A stretch of 64,000 nt of DNA from Flammeovirgaceae bacterium (GTDB lineage: Bacteria > Bacteroidota > Bacteroidia > Cytophagales > Cyclobacteriaceae): assembly GCA_021300095.1 (NCBI GenBank), contig JAJTHV010000118.1, positions 1 to 64,000 of the forward strand. The letters are read 5' to 3'. The translations under genes were made by a program, and so were the position numbers. The notes below the pieces were generated by a model, which saw nothing but the letters and a program-made list of their open reading frames with translations, was not told the origin of the DNA and did not search any database. The number at the start of each line of letters is the position of its first letter. Within the stretch, counting starts at the first letter, position 1. Below, in pieces: positions 27,319 through 35,801 of the stretch.

Positions 27319-28214
27319 TACCTCACTAGACGTTTACGTTGAGTTAAAAAATTTCGCAACACTTCGTCAATGGCGAAATCCATCGACACCAATTGGTAAT
27401 TAATTTGTTTTTCCAACATCCAACTGCGCGAAGCACTCAGCCACAAATTCACTCTTGTCTGGTAATCACTTTGTTGTGCACGACTGTCGGCTTTTGTTTT
27501 GATTCCTGTTTCTAAATCCTCGAAAGTAAATGAACCATCAAAATCAAAGGCTGTTTCGTGAATGCCCATCAGATGAAACACAATCACTTCGTTGCGTTTG
27601 GTTTTTAATCGCGAAATGAACTTTTGTAAATCTTCGCTGTCATCGTACAAGTCGGTGATGAAGACGATCATTTCTTTTCCGTGGTGATCGTAAAGCTGCT
27701 CGATATTTTTAGATTGATCCCAACCACCTTCGCCCGTTACTTTCACCAGCTCCGTGAGAAATCGAATGAACTGTTGTTGTTCAAAGCGAGGTAATACCGA
27801 TTTGATTGAATGATCATTGACCGCATACAAACCAAAAGTATCACCCTGCTTGCGCGCGAGGTACGCCAATGCAGCCATCATCACTTTAGCGTACTGCAGT
27901 TTACTCACATCGCCTTCGCTGTAGGCCATCGAGCGACTTGCATCAAGCATGAACTTAACGGTGATGTTCGTTTCAATTTCTGCTTCTTTGATGTAGTAGC
28001 GCTCGGTGCGCGCAAACATTTTCCAATCGAGTTGACGCAAGTCATCGCCCGGCTGGTAGTTTCGGTATTGACTAAATTCCTGTCCGACACCAACCGATTG
28101 ACTTTTGTTGCTGCCGCTCATAAAGCCTTCTACAATTACACGCGCAATTAACTCTAATCCGCTGATGGAATTCAGCAGCGAAGGCTTCATTAATTCTTTA
28201 ACTTGGGAATTCAT
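27318..28214 (-). CDS. DUF58 domain protein (MoxR partner)
   Basis: 298 residues. The signature GVGQEFSQYRNYQPGDDLRQLDWKMFART (about 42-70) defines DUF58, and it is followed by a vWA-like domain with DASRSMAYSEG (MIDAS-type DxSxS) at about 92-102. DUF58 proteins are regular partners of MoxR ATPases, thought to be clients or adaptors in chaperone-like complexes. Its ATG overlaps the toxin stop as ATGA, while the expected upstream neighbour, moxR, is separated by a toxin-antitoxin pair. Confidence 0.88.
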   Translation of the reverse strand: MNSQVKELMKPSLLNSISGLELIARVIVEGFMSGSNKSQSVGVGQEFSQYRNYQPGDDLRQLDWKMFARTERYYIKEAEIETNITVKFMLDASRSMAYSEGDVSKLQYAKVMMAALAYLARKQGDTFGLYAVNDHSIKSVLPRFEQQQFIRFLTELVKVTGEGGWDQSKNIEQLYDHHGKEMIVFITDLYDDSEDLQKFISRLKTKRNEVIVFHLMGIHETAFDFDGSFTFEDLETGIKTKADSRAQQSDYQTRVNLWLSASRSWMLEKQINYQLVSMDFAIDEVLRNFLTQRKRLVR

Positions 28215-28828
28215 CTACACTTTGATATAATTTCATTCTTTACGTTTTCCCAATTAGTTGAATAGGGTGCTATCCCTTTTATATCAACATCCTCTTCAGC
28301 GTCCGAAAAATAAGTGATGCTTTTCCATAAAAAGAAGAGTTGGGATTCACCATACTTTTGTTTGAACCATATTACTAATTGATCCCAACTGTATAATTGC
28401 AGCAATGCATATAGATCAAAAAAGTCTTTCTTTTTTCCTCGACCACAGATGGTATGCAATTTCATGGCCGCAATGTCAGGTACTGAGTAAAGTTTTACAT
28501 TTTCTATTTCAATAAATGGCTTAATTAAAGGAAAGGGCTCATGCACAAAGTCGCACTTAACTTTATTGATATTACAAAAAAGCATTCTTTCGCTTTTGCC
28601 CATGGCTTCATACGTAAATGATCGATAGTCAAACAACAAGTTTTCAATTTCAGTAGGTATGAATGAGTTGGGTGAAAATAGATCAAGATCAATAGATCTA
28701 CGATGACCAATTTGTAAGGCTAAAGACGTTCCCCCTGCAAGGGCAAACCTTTCGCTGATGAAGGGAATTTTGAAAATATCAACGAGTAAGCCAAACGTTT
28801 TTGACTCAATGGTAGAATGATGAAGCAT
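28211..28828 (-). CDS. AbiEii/AbiGii-type nucleotidyltransferase toxin
   Basis: 205 residues. The nucleotidyltransferase motif is complete: FALAGGTSLALQIGHRRSIDLDLFSP (GG...S.DxDLF, about 28-53). The downstream catalytic block is IAAMKLHTICGRGKKKDFFDLYALL (about 119-143). AbiEii-family toxins (type IV toxin-antitoxin or abortive infection) inhibit growth, with tRNA nucleotide addition shown for some members. The gene overlaps its antitoxin-like partner by 23 bases upstream and the DUF58 gene by 4 bases downstream. It is AT-richer than the MoxR operon genes around it, which fits insertion by transfer. Confidence 0.85.
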   Translation of the reverse strand: MLHHSTIESKTFGLLVDIFKIPFISERFALAGGTSLALQIGHRRSIDLDLFSPNSFIPTEIENLLFDYRSFTYEAMGKSERMLFCNINKVKCDFVHEPFPLIKPFIEIENVKLYSVPDIAAMKLHTICGRGKKKDFFDLYALLQLYSWDQLVIWFKQKYGESQLFFLWKSITYFSDAEEDVDIKGIAPYSTNWENVKNEIISKCR

Positions 28829-29075
28829 GAAGTTCGTTTTGAGGTATTTGAAAGTACCAACTACAGAAGTGACGTGTTTTAGGATCTAATTCTTTTGATT
28901 TTTTTACCTCTGTTATTATTTCGGCTTTATTGTATAGTGTTAACAACTTTTCAAAATCCTCCATTCGCCCTCGGGTAAGGACACGTTCAATTACGTAACG
29001 TTTATGTTTCTGCAAATCCACGTCTCGGATGTCTACATCCCAGAATAAATTTTGTGAGAATGGGAATTTATCCAT
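28806..29075 (-). CDS. Probable antitoxin partner of the AbiEii-type toxin
   Basis: 89 residues. The pattern FPFSQNLFWDVDIRDVDLQK, then KRYVIERVLTRGRMEDFEKLL, is that of small DUF6922-like proteins that are encoded directly before AbiEii nucleotidyltransferases in Bacteroidota. It overlaps the toxin start by 23 bases, and 77 bases separate it from moxR, enough for an own promoter. Antitoxin function is inferred from context. Confidence 0.7.
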   Translation of the reverse strand: MDKFPFSQNLFWDVDIRDVDLQKHKRYVIERVLTRGRMEDFEKLLTLYNKAEIITEVKKSKELDPKTRHFCSWYFQIPQNELHASSFYH

Positions 29076-29152
29076 TTGCGACTAAATAAAATTAAAATCA
29101 CAGTATTCGACTTGTCAGGTAGTAACTCTTTCGTTTATAAAATTAACAATTG

Positions 29153-30160
29153 TCAAATACTTTTTCTTACGATTATATTTTCTAATAAATGTTTGGTCAC
29201 TGCATCGGCTGTGATCCCTTCGGATTCTGCTTTGAAGTTCATCAGAATACGATGACGCAACACCGGATATGCTACTTGCTGTATGTCTTGTTGCGTTACC
29301 GCAAAGCGGCCACTCAGCAACGCACTTGCTTTGGCGGTGAGAATCATGGCCTGGCCTGCGCGTGGACCTGCACCCCAGCGCACCCATTCGTTTACATACG
29401 CTACATCACTCACACCGGCACGTGTCGAGCGCACAATGTTGCTCACCCACTCAATCAAATCCGAACTGATATGCACCTCGCGCACTAATTTTTGTGCTTC
29501 TAAAATCTTCTTGCCTTCCATCACCTTGTGAATGGCCTCGCCTCGCTTGCCGGTAGTGTTTTCTAAAATGGCTCGCTCTTCAGTAGCAGTTGGATAACTT
29601 ACTTTGATATAAAGCAGAAAGCGATCCAGTTGAGCTTCCGGAAGTGGAAAGGTTCCTGCCTGCTCAATGGGGTTTTGTGTAGCAAGAATAAAGAAAGGTC
29701 GCTCCAGCGGATAGGTGACGCCTGCGTAAGTCACTTCAAACTCTTGCATGGCTTCAAGCAAAGCCGCTTGTGTTTTGGGAGAAGTGCGGTTGATCTCATC
29801 TGCCAGAATGATGTTGGCAAATACTGGACCTTTGTTGAATTTGAAAATGCGTTTGCCCGTGGTGTGATCTTCTTCCAGCACCTCCGTGCCGATAATATCC
29901 GATGGCATTAAGTCCGGAGTAAACTGAATTCTGCGAAAGCGTAAATCAATTGCTTCGGAAAGCGAACGAATCATCAGCGTTTTGGCCAATCCGGGAACTC
30001 CCTCTAACAACGCATGACCGCCTGCCAAAAAAGTAATCAGCAATTGGTCGATGATTTCTTCTTGTCCGACAATCACCTTTTTGATTTCTTTTTTCAAGCC
30101 GTTGAGGCTGGCAATAATTTCTTCGACTGATTGTTGAGTGGATGTTGATTCTGAATTCAT
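29153..30160 (-). CDS. MoxR-family AAA+ ATPase
   Basis: 335 residues. Walker A is GVPGLAKT (about 54-61), Walker B IILADEINRTSPKTQAALLEAM, sensor 1 FILATQNPIEQAGT, and the arginine finger region PEAQLDRFL. The MoxR helix-2 insert is followed by the C-terminal lid domain (VAYPVLRHRILMNF). It is a cytosolic hexameric chaperone-like ATPase working with DUF58 and BatA-type proteins on membrane or periplasmic processes. Second gene of the operon, 2 bases after the DUF4159 stop. Confidence 0.92.
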   Translation of the reverse strand: MNSESTSTQQSVEEIIASLNGLKKEIKKVIVGQEEIIDQLLITFLAGGHALLEGVPGLAKTLMIRSLSEAIDLRFRRIQFTPDLMPSDIIGTEVLEEDHTTGKRIFKFNKGPVFANIILADEINRTSPKTQAALLEAMQEFEVTYAGVTYPLERPFFILATQNPIEQAGTFPLPEAQLDRFLLYIKVSYPTATEERAILENTTGKRGEAIHKVMEGKKILEAQKLVREVHISSDLIEWVSNIVRSTRAGVSDVAYVNEWVRWGAGPRAGQAMILTAKASALLSGRFAVTQQDIQQVAYPVLRHRILMNFKAESEGITADAVTKHLLENIIVRKSI

Positions 30161-30162
30161 AC

Positions 30163-30789
30163 TTAACTGGTTAACGCGTACATGATGATGTTCACACTAA
30201 ATCGGGTGTTGTCAATTTTATAAAATCGTTTGTTGCGAAAGTCGTAATCCCATTCGCAGCCATAATCTTTGTTGCTGTAGAGCACGCCAATGCGGTTGTT
30301 GATTTCGATGGCTTTCAGATAGTCGTGCACAATGTCATCGCCCCAGCCATTCAACTCTTGTGCGGTGGTAGGTGGCCCTTCAAACTGAAAGAAAGATGAA
30401 TAAATGGGATGCGTCTTTGGAATTTTCTTCAACGCGTTGGCTCCAAATATTCGATCCATCTGTGCTTCAAATGTTTTGGCAAACAGACCATCGATGTCGT
30501 GGTTGCAATCATCGACAAACACAAAGCCTCCGTTTTTGACATACTTCTCAAAATTCTCTTTTTCCTTAGCGGTGAATTCTACCAGCTTGTGGCCACTCAA
30601 GTAGCAGAAGGGGCACCGAAAGATGTCATCGCTGCTGAGTGAAACAATATTTTCGTTGGTGTCAATTTTGAGTGTGGTGTATTCGATGAGCGAGTTGAGC
30701 ACATTCACCGGCATGCGCTGGTCTACATCCCAATCGCCTGATTCGTATTGCAAGCGGGTGAAAAAAAATCGGTTATCTGCGAGGCTCAC
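30163..30789 (-). CDS. DUF4159 domain protein
   Basis: 208 residues, no signal peptide. FFFTRLQYESGDWDVDQRMP at the start, KYVKNGGFVFVDDCNHD (about 109-125) and HPIYSSFFQF in the second half mark DUF4159, a glutamine-amidotransferase-like fold without the catalytic cysteine. It is a standard companion in MoxR-DUF58-BatA operons of Bacteroidota and related phyla. First gene of this operon; a perfect 14-bp palindrome lies 27-40 bases upstream. Confidence 0.85.
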   Translation of the reverse strand: MSLADNRFFFTRLQYESGDWDVDQRMPVNVLNSLIEYTTLKIDTNENIVSLSSDDIFRCPFCYLSGHKLVEFTAKEKENFEKYVKNGGFVFVDDCNHDIDGLFAKTFEAQMDRIFGANALKKIPKTHPIYSSFFQFEGPPTTAQELNGWGDDIVHDYLKAIEINNRIGVLYSNKDYGCEWDYDFRNKRFYKIDNTRFSVNIIMYALTS

Positions 30790-30815
30790 TTTATCAACTC
30801 TATTTCAATATTTAC

Positions 30816-30829
30816 AAAAGTCGACTTTT
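30816..30829. promoter_or_regulatory. Perfect 14-bp palindrome upstream of the MoxR operon
   Basis: AAAAGTCGACTTTT is an exact palindrome. On the minus strand it overlaps GACTTTTG, one mismatch away from the -7 element, 25 or so bases before the DUF4159 start, so it is placed like a repressor operator for the operon. Confidence 0.35.
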
Positions 30830-30889
30830 CAGTTCAACTAATCATTTATAATTGTTACGAACGGAGACTATTCAGGGTGAATAAAAAAA

Positions 30890-30923
30890 GAAAAGTCCCC
30901 GAAAACGAGTTTGGAGACTTTTC
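30890..30923 (-). terminator. Intrinsic terminator of the tldD-tldE unit
   Basis: GAAAAGTCCCC (30890-30900) and GGAGACTTTTC (30913-30923) pair at 10 of 11 positions around a 12-nt loop; on the minus strand a run of seven T follows. It lies 20 bases past the tldE stop. Confidence 0.7.
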
Positions 30924-30943
30924 AATAAAAAGGATTTAATCAA

Positions 30944-32278
30944 CTACACCGCATCCGACAAACTCGAGAACGTAAAGTCGCGAATTTTGAGTGGTGGCAA
31001 TAAGTAGTTTACATTCGACTCCACACTGACGGTGCGCTCTACTTTACCTAGTTCTTCTAAGTTATTAAGCATGATCACCGGACTTTCATTGAAGCGGAAG
31101 TTTTTGATCGGATATTGAATTTTTCCATTCTCAATGTAGAAAGTACCATCACGGGTCAATCCGGTGAGCAACAAACTTTGCGGATCAACATCACGAATGT
31201 ACCACAAGCGCGTAACGAGCACCCCTTTCTTCGTGCCTGCAATCAGTTCTTCCAATGACTTTGTGCCACCTTCCATGATAGCTCCATCCGGACCGGGAAT
31301 AGCTTTCACTCCTTTTTTCTCTGCCCAGTAACGCGAGTAGCTCAGATTTTTTACCACTCCTTTTTCAATCCACGAAATTTTTTCTTGTGGTCGGCCATCG
31401 CCATTCCACGTGCTGGTTGGGAGTTCCGGATTCAACGGATCAGAATAAATATTCACCCGCTCGTCCAGCATTTTTTCTCCCAGCTTAGTGCCGCCTCCGG
31501 CTTTGCTCAGGAAACTTCTTCCTTCGTCAGCCTGGCGTGCATCCAATCCAAAGAAGATTCGCTCTAACAATACAGCGACTGCGGCCGGCTCTAAAATTAC
31601 GGTGTACTTTCCGGGTTCGATGGCTTTCGCTTCCGCGGATCGCACCGCCTTTTCAGTCGCAATTTGGGTTGCCTTTTTGGTGTCGAGTTTGGTGATGTCG
31701 TTGTAACCGCGTGTGGCGTAGCCGGAGCCGCGTCCATCTTCGGTGCGAACGGTGATGGAGAAATTCGTGTTGGTGGAAGTGTTGTAAGCAAACAAACCTT
31801 TTGAATTCATCATAGCCGAATAGCCGGTGGTGTCTTCTAAAAATCCGGCCGCTACCGCTTTCGCATCTTTCGCTACTTGCAAACTAGCAGCTACTAAATC
31901 CGAACGAAGTTTGGGTGTGATGGCTGCCGTGGCCGGAACAAAGGTGATGGGCTCGGCATACGTTTGTGGTCCGAGTAGTGGCATGTATTCCGGATTTTCA
32001 GGTGCCAGTTGTGCCAACTCTTCCGAGCGCCTCACAACTTTTTCTAAAGAAGCATCGTCAAATTCGTTGATCGTGGCAACACCTGATTTTTTTCCGTAAG
32101 CAGAGGTGACTACCAATTGAGTTTGGCTCACTTTGCCGCTGGTGGAAACCGCATTGCGTGCATAGCGAATGTTGCCGCTGTCGGTTCCTCCTAAGTTCAC
32201 TTCGCATTCATCTGCTTTCGAGTAGCTCAACACTTTTTTCAATAAAGCGTAGGCTTCGTCTTTTGTAAGTATGGGCAT
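30944..32278 (-). CDS. tldE: TldE/PmbA-like protein, cluster A
   Basis: 444 residues, the catalytically inactive partner type of the TldD/TldE metalloprotease. It lacks the HExxxH motif seen in the adjacent tldD. Recognisable parts are ARNAVSTSGKVSQTQLVV near the N-terminus, the central MLDERVNIYSDPLNPELPTS and the C-terminal NFRFNESPVIMLNNLEELG and IRDFTFSSLSDAV. In E. coli TldD/TldE cleaves unfolded peptides and matures microcin B17. Unlike its TldD partner it has no twin-arginine signal, which is odd for a heterodimer. It starts 4 bases after the tldD stop. Confidence 0.85.
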   Translation of the reverse strand: MPILTKDEAYALLKKVLSYSKADECEVNLGGTDSGNIRYARNAVSTSGKVSQTQLVVTSAYGKKSGVATINEFDDASLEKVVRRSEELAQLAPENPEYMPLLGPQTYAEPITFVPATAAITPKLRSDLVAASLQVAKDAKAVAAGFLEDTTGYSAMMNSKGLFAYNTSTNTNFSITVRTEDGRGSGYATRGYNDITKLDTKKATQIATEKAVRSAEAKAIEPGKYTVILEPAAVAVLLERIFFGLDARQADEGRSFLSKAGGGTKLGEKMLDERVNIYSDPLNPELPTSTWNGDGRPQEKISWIEKGVVKNLSYSRYWAEKKGVKAIPGPDGAIMEGGTKSLEELIAGTKKGVLVTRLWYIRDVDPQSLLLTGLTRDGTFYIENGKIQYPIKNFRFNESPVIMLNNLEELGKVERTVSVESNVNYLLPPLKIRDFTFSSLSDAV

Positions 32279-32282
32279 AATC

Positions 32283-33917
32283 TTAAATATTTCTTCCTGT
32301 ATTGATTACATTAACTCCGTTGAAGCGCGTGGTGGATGAACCATGCGATACCGCACTGACTTGGCCGGGCTGTCCCTTGCCATCAAAGAATGAACCACCG
32401 AGGCGGTAGTCATTGCTATCCGCAATGGCGGTACAAGAGTTCCAAAACTCTTGTGTGTTGGATTGGTATGCTACATCTTTCAGCATCCCTACAATTTTTC
32501 CATTTTTAATTTCGTAGTACAATTGACCACCAAATTGAAAATTGTAGCGCTGCTGGTCGATGGAGAAAGAGCCATCACCAATAATGTAAATTCCTTTTTC
32601 TACATTTTTGATCATGTCATCGATGCTCTTTTTCTCTTTGCCCGGTTGCAAAGAAATGTTGGCCATGCGCTGAAACTGAATGCTGCTCCAGTTATCGGCA
32701 TAGCAACAGCCTTGCGAAGCGTTTAATCCTAAAATGTGTGCCTGATCGCGGATCACTTGATAGTTAACTAAAATACCATCTTTAATGATATCCCACTGAT
32801 CGCACTTCACACCTTCATCGTCATAGCCAACTGCACCCAGTGAACCCACTTGAGTTTTATCGGCAAAGATGTTCACCAGCTTACTACCGTAGTTGAATTT
32901 CTTCGATTCCCATTTATCGAGCGTAAGGAAACTGGTTCCTGCAAAGTTGGCTTCATAGCCCAGTACACGATCCAGCTCCGTAGGGTGCCCGGTGGATTCG
33001 TGAATAGTGAGCCACAAATGCGATGGATCTAAAATCAAATCGTATTTGCCGGCTTCAACTGATTTTGCTTTTAATTTTTCTCCTGCTTGTTGCCCAGCAA
33101 AGCGCGCATCCTCAATCATATCATAGCGACCTTTGTAAAGTGGAGTGATGCCTTGAATTTTATCTTGCGGCCGAGCATACAAATATTCGTAACCCATACC
33201 CATCGGTGAGCTGAGTGCATTGCGCGTTTCAAATTTGCCGGTGGCTTTGTCAATTTTGGTGATGAAGAACGTAGGCCAGATGCGATGAACATCCTGATCG
33301 ATGTAAGAGCCATCGGAAGAAGCAAAATATTTTTGCTCATTCACCATAAACAAAATGGAGTTGATGTAATCAGCACCGGCTTTCATAGCGGCATCATTTA
33401 CATTCAACAGCAAATCTACTTTCTCTTTGATAGGCACTTCGAATGAATTCTTTTCGATCGGAGCTTTCCAGCTCACTTCACCAAATCCTTTTTGTGGAGC
33501 GAGTCGCACCGGTTCAGAAAGTAGCCGCGAGTTTTCTTTGGCAATGGCTACAGCTTGTTCGGCTGCTTTTGCAATACTGTCTTTGTCGAGCTTGTCGGTA
33601 GCGGCAAACCCCCAACCACCATTGGCGACCACACGAACGCCCATGCCATACGATTCGGTGTTGACAATGTTCTGTACTTTGTCTTCGCGCGTTACCACAA
33701 ATTGATTGAGGTAGCGACCGATGCGCACATCAGTGTAGGTCGCACCTTTGCCACGTGCAGCGTTCAAGGCTACATCAGCCATTTGTTTTTTCAGTGCGAC
33801 ATCCACTGTTTCCAGCGCGCGACTTGGATCGATGGGGTTGCCCATGAGCGGGATGCCCGGCAGCATAGTCGCTGCAGCACCAAGGCCCGACAGATAAATA
33901 AAATCTCTACGTTTCAT
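32283..33917 (-). CDS. tldD: TldD-like metalloprotease with Tat-type signal, cluster A
   Basis: 544 residues. The N-terminus MKRRDFIYLSGLGAAATMLP has twin arginines followed by a hydrophobic stretch, i.e. a Tat-type signal. The zinc motif is HESTGHPTELDR (HExxxH, about 304-309). NTESYGMGVRVVANGGWGFAATD and GVKCDQWDIIKDGILVNYQ are typical of TldD. The C-terminus SHGSSTTRFNGVNVINTGRNI is shared with the two cluster B proteins. It probably pairs with the TldE encoded next, although export by Tat would need both partners to meet. Confidence 0.87.
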   Translation of the reverse strand: MKRRDFIYLSGLGAAATMLPGIPLMGNPIDPSRALETVDVALKKQMADVALNAARGKGATYTDVRIGRYLNQFVVTREDKVQNIVNTESYGMGVRVVANGGWGFAATDKLDKDSIAKAAEQAVAIAKENSRLLSEPVRLAPQKGFGEVSWKAPIEKNSFEVPIKEKVDLLLNVNDAAMKAGADYINSILFMVNEQKYFASSDGSYIDQDVHRIWPTFFITKIDKATGKFETRNALSSPMGMGYEYLYARPQDKIQGITPLYKGRYDMIEDARFAGQQAGEKLKAKSVEAGKYDLILDPSHLWLTIHESTGHPTELDRVLGYEANFAGTSFLTLDKWESKKFNYGSKLVNIFADKTQVGSLGAVGYDDEGVKCDQWDIIKDGILVNYQVIRDQAHILGLNASQGCCYADNWSSIQFQRMANISLQPGKEKKSIDDMIKNVEKGIYIIGDGSFSIDQQRYNFQFGGQLYYEIKNGKIVGMLKDVAYQSNTQEFWNSCTAIADSNDYRLGGSFFDGKGQPGQVSAVSHGSSTTRFNGVNVINTGRNI

Positions 33918-34050
33918 GCGTTAGTTGTTAAGGGAAATAGGACTTGCTTAAGACGATGTTCATCATCGGAAAGTTGATACTAGTTAAAGGTTATTATATC
34001 AACGGTCAAGAATTTGTTCGTAATCGGACGGAGAAAAAGCAATTATTTTT

Positions 34051-35361
34051 TTAGCGATTGTATTCTGACAGCCAATGAAACTGCTTTTCGGCTAATTGAA
34101 AATGGCGCTTGCTTTTAACTAGCTTGATGCGATGATCTTCATTCCGAATTTTTCCTTGTAAGAAAATGGTGTCGTTGTTTAGTTGATAATTTATGGTAAA
34201 CAGAAACGTGCTATCGCCCTGAACAGATCGTTTAAATAGATGAAGTGCTCCGGCCACCGTGTCGGCTCTGTAGTTGAAGTACCCTCTACGGTAGCGTTGT
34301 CGGAAAAGTGAATCCGTTGTATTCACACTACCCAATGTACCCTTTTCAAAAATCACATCTTTCCAAGTGAGTGTATCACTTGGAAGGGGTGATATCACCG
34401 TGCCGTTCCGCTCAAAAGAAATGACATCATAAACTCCGGACGAAATCGGTTTACTTTCCGCCACGATTTGATTCGATTGATAGTAGCTCCAGGAATCATA
34501 AAAGGGAAAAATAGCAATCAGAACAAATAGAATTGATTTTCCGACCAGTCGGGTAATACGCATCCATTTGGCGGTGATGCGCATTTTATAAAGAGGAGTG
34601 AAATCAGTTGCCTGGTTAAGTAGAAAGAATGAAGCGATGCGTTTGTAATCGTATGCCATCAGAAACAGGCAGTAGAAAAGTAGATGGAGTGAGAAAATTT
34701 TTACCGGAATGTCATACGCCAAATTCATCATGGCCACATTGGTAAATACGCCAGCAGCCATCATCACACCCAGAGTTACGGTTCTACGATTCAGTAACAA
34801 CAATCCGGCAATGGTTTCCATTACACCACTAAAAATCTGATAGGGTGTGGAGTAGCCGATAAACATCCACGACAAACGCATAGGTAAATAATCCCCAAGT
34901 GGTGTTGCCAGTTGGCTCAAGTTTGGAAAGGGCATTTGAAGCGCAAAAATTTTAATGATGCCGTAACTCAAGCAATTGATCGCAATGAAATAACGAACCG
35001 CATTGCGCAACCAATAATCGGCAGCGGCATACTGACTGCGCTTACGATCGATCAACGACCAAAGCACACAACCGATTAATGCCAGCGATAGAAAAAGCCA
35101 TACTTGTGTCCAGCCATACGAAGTGTCACCGCTTCCGTTGAGTGGCACTAGCACTTCTCGAACGTGAAAGACATTTTTATTGGCAAATTCTACCAGCCAA
35201 TCCATACCAGCATAATAATAACGGGTGATGAAGGAAACTCCGGGTATTATATCAAACCAAGTCCAAGGGGCAATTTGTAGCAGCAGATAGATAAAGAAAA
35301 AGCGAAACACAATTTTTCGCCACCATGGCCATGGGGAAGAAGGAGGTAATTCGAAAAGCAT
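34051..35361 (-). CDS. DoxX-like polytopic membrane protein
   Basis: 436 residues. About eight membrane helices occupy residues 15-290 and include a DoxX-like segment (NCLSYGIIKIFALQMPFPNLSQL ... YQIFSGVMETIAGLLLLNRRTVTLGVMMAAGV). A C-terminal soluble beta domain of about 140 residues follows. DoxX-type membrane domains occur in quinone-linked or unknown roles; no function is assigned. The start is shortly downstream of a strong terminator (35391-35413), so it has its own transcription. Confidence 0.65.
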   Translation of the reverse strand: MLFELPPSSPWPWWRKIVFRFFFIYLLLQIAPWTWFDIIPGVSFITRYYYAGMDWLVEFANKNVFHVREVLVPLNGSGDTSYGWTQVWLFLSLALIGCVLWSLIDRKRSQYAAADYWLRNAVRYFIAINCLSYGIIKIFALQMPFPNLSQLATPLGDYLPMRLSWMFIGYSTPYQIFSGVMETIAGLLLLNRRTVTLGVMMAAGVFTNVAMMNLAYDIPVKIFSLHLLFYCLFLMAYDYKRIASFFLLNQATDFTPLYKMRITAKWMRITRLVGKSILFVLIAIFPFYDSWSYYQSNQIVAESKPISSGVYDVISFERNGTVISPLPSDTLTWKDVIFEKGTLGSVNTTDSLFRQRYRRGYFNYRADTVAGALHLFKRSVQGDSTFLFTINYQLNNDTIFLQGKIRNEDHRIKLVKSKRHFQLAEKQFHWLSEYNR

Positions 35362-35390
35362 AAGTGAGATGTTTTCTAAAACTAAAAAAA

Positions 35391-35413
35391 ATCCCTGACT
35401 TATGGTCAGGGAT
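35391..35413 (-). terminator. Strong intrinsic terminator
   Basis: ATCCCTGAC (35391-35399), loop TTATG, GTCAGGGAT (35405-35413): a perfect 9-bp stem. On the minus strand it is followed by a run of eight T. It ends transcripts coming from the dehydratase/decayed DUF3088 region. Its stem is the same as that of the terminator at 41001. Confidence 0.75.
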
Positions 35414-35583
35414 CTTTATGTTCGTAGACTAAAGATCACCAAAGGAGGTTTTAGATATCTGCTATCTAAAAATAAACTCTATGTTCTATATCTTGGCAAA
35501 TGCTTTTAAAATAAGCCCGAAGCACTCTCCATTATTCTAGCAATTCCACAGAATAGTTTTTACGGGATCCATTTTTTAAATTA
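35414..35583. other. Non-coding stretch with AT-rich perfect inverted repeat
   Basis: Together with the decayed gene at 35584-35790 this fills the 440-base gap between two genes. It holds TTTTAGATA (35449-35457), TCTGC, TATCTAAAA (35463-35471), a perfect 9-bp inverted repeat. I see no open frame of credible length in it; short fragments on the minus strand may be further decay products. Confidence 0.4.
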
Positions 35584-35790
35584 CTAAGGATGCAAAAGAC
35601 CGACATTAAACTGATTCGCAAGAAATATGGCAATTTCTTTTGCGTCATTTGTAAATTTACCAATTTTGGAAAACGGATTACTTATTAACAATGGGCACCC
35701 TTGATTTTCTTCACCGACTAATTCTATGATCTCTGTTCGCGGTTACCGAGAATCCACTTCGATCAGAGCACAACTTACGTCATTTTTAGC
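35584..35790 (-). pseudogene. Decayed DUF3088-family gene
   Basis: The minus-strand frame from 35790 to the TAG at 35584-35586 reads SCALIEVDSR, a TAA at 35743-35745, then PRTEIIELVGEENQGCPLLI and a further coherent stretch through NPFSKIGKFTNDAKEIAIFLANQF in pieces to GLLHP. The blocks CALIE and PR.EII.L.GEENQ..P.LI are hallmarks of DUF3088 proteins (about 110-120 residues). Here the N-terminus is missing, the segment between CALIE and DSR appears deleted, and a stop lies inside. It directly follows the dehydratase gene. Confidence 0.55.
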
Positions 35791-35801
35791 TTAACAAGTC
35801 T

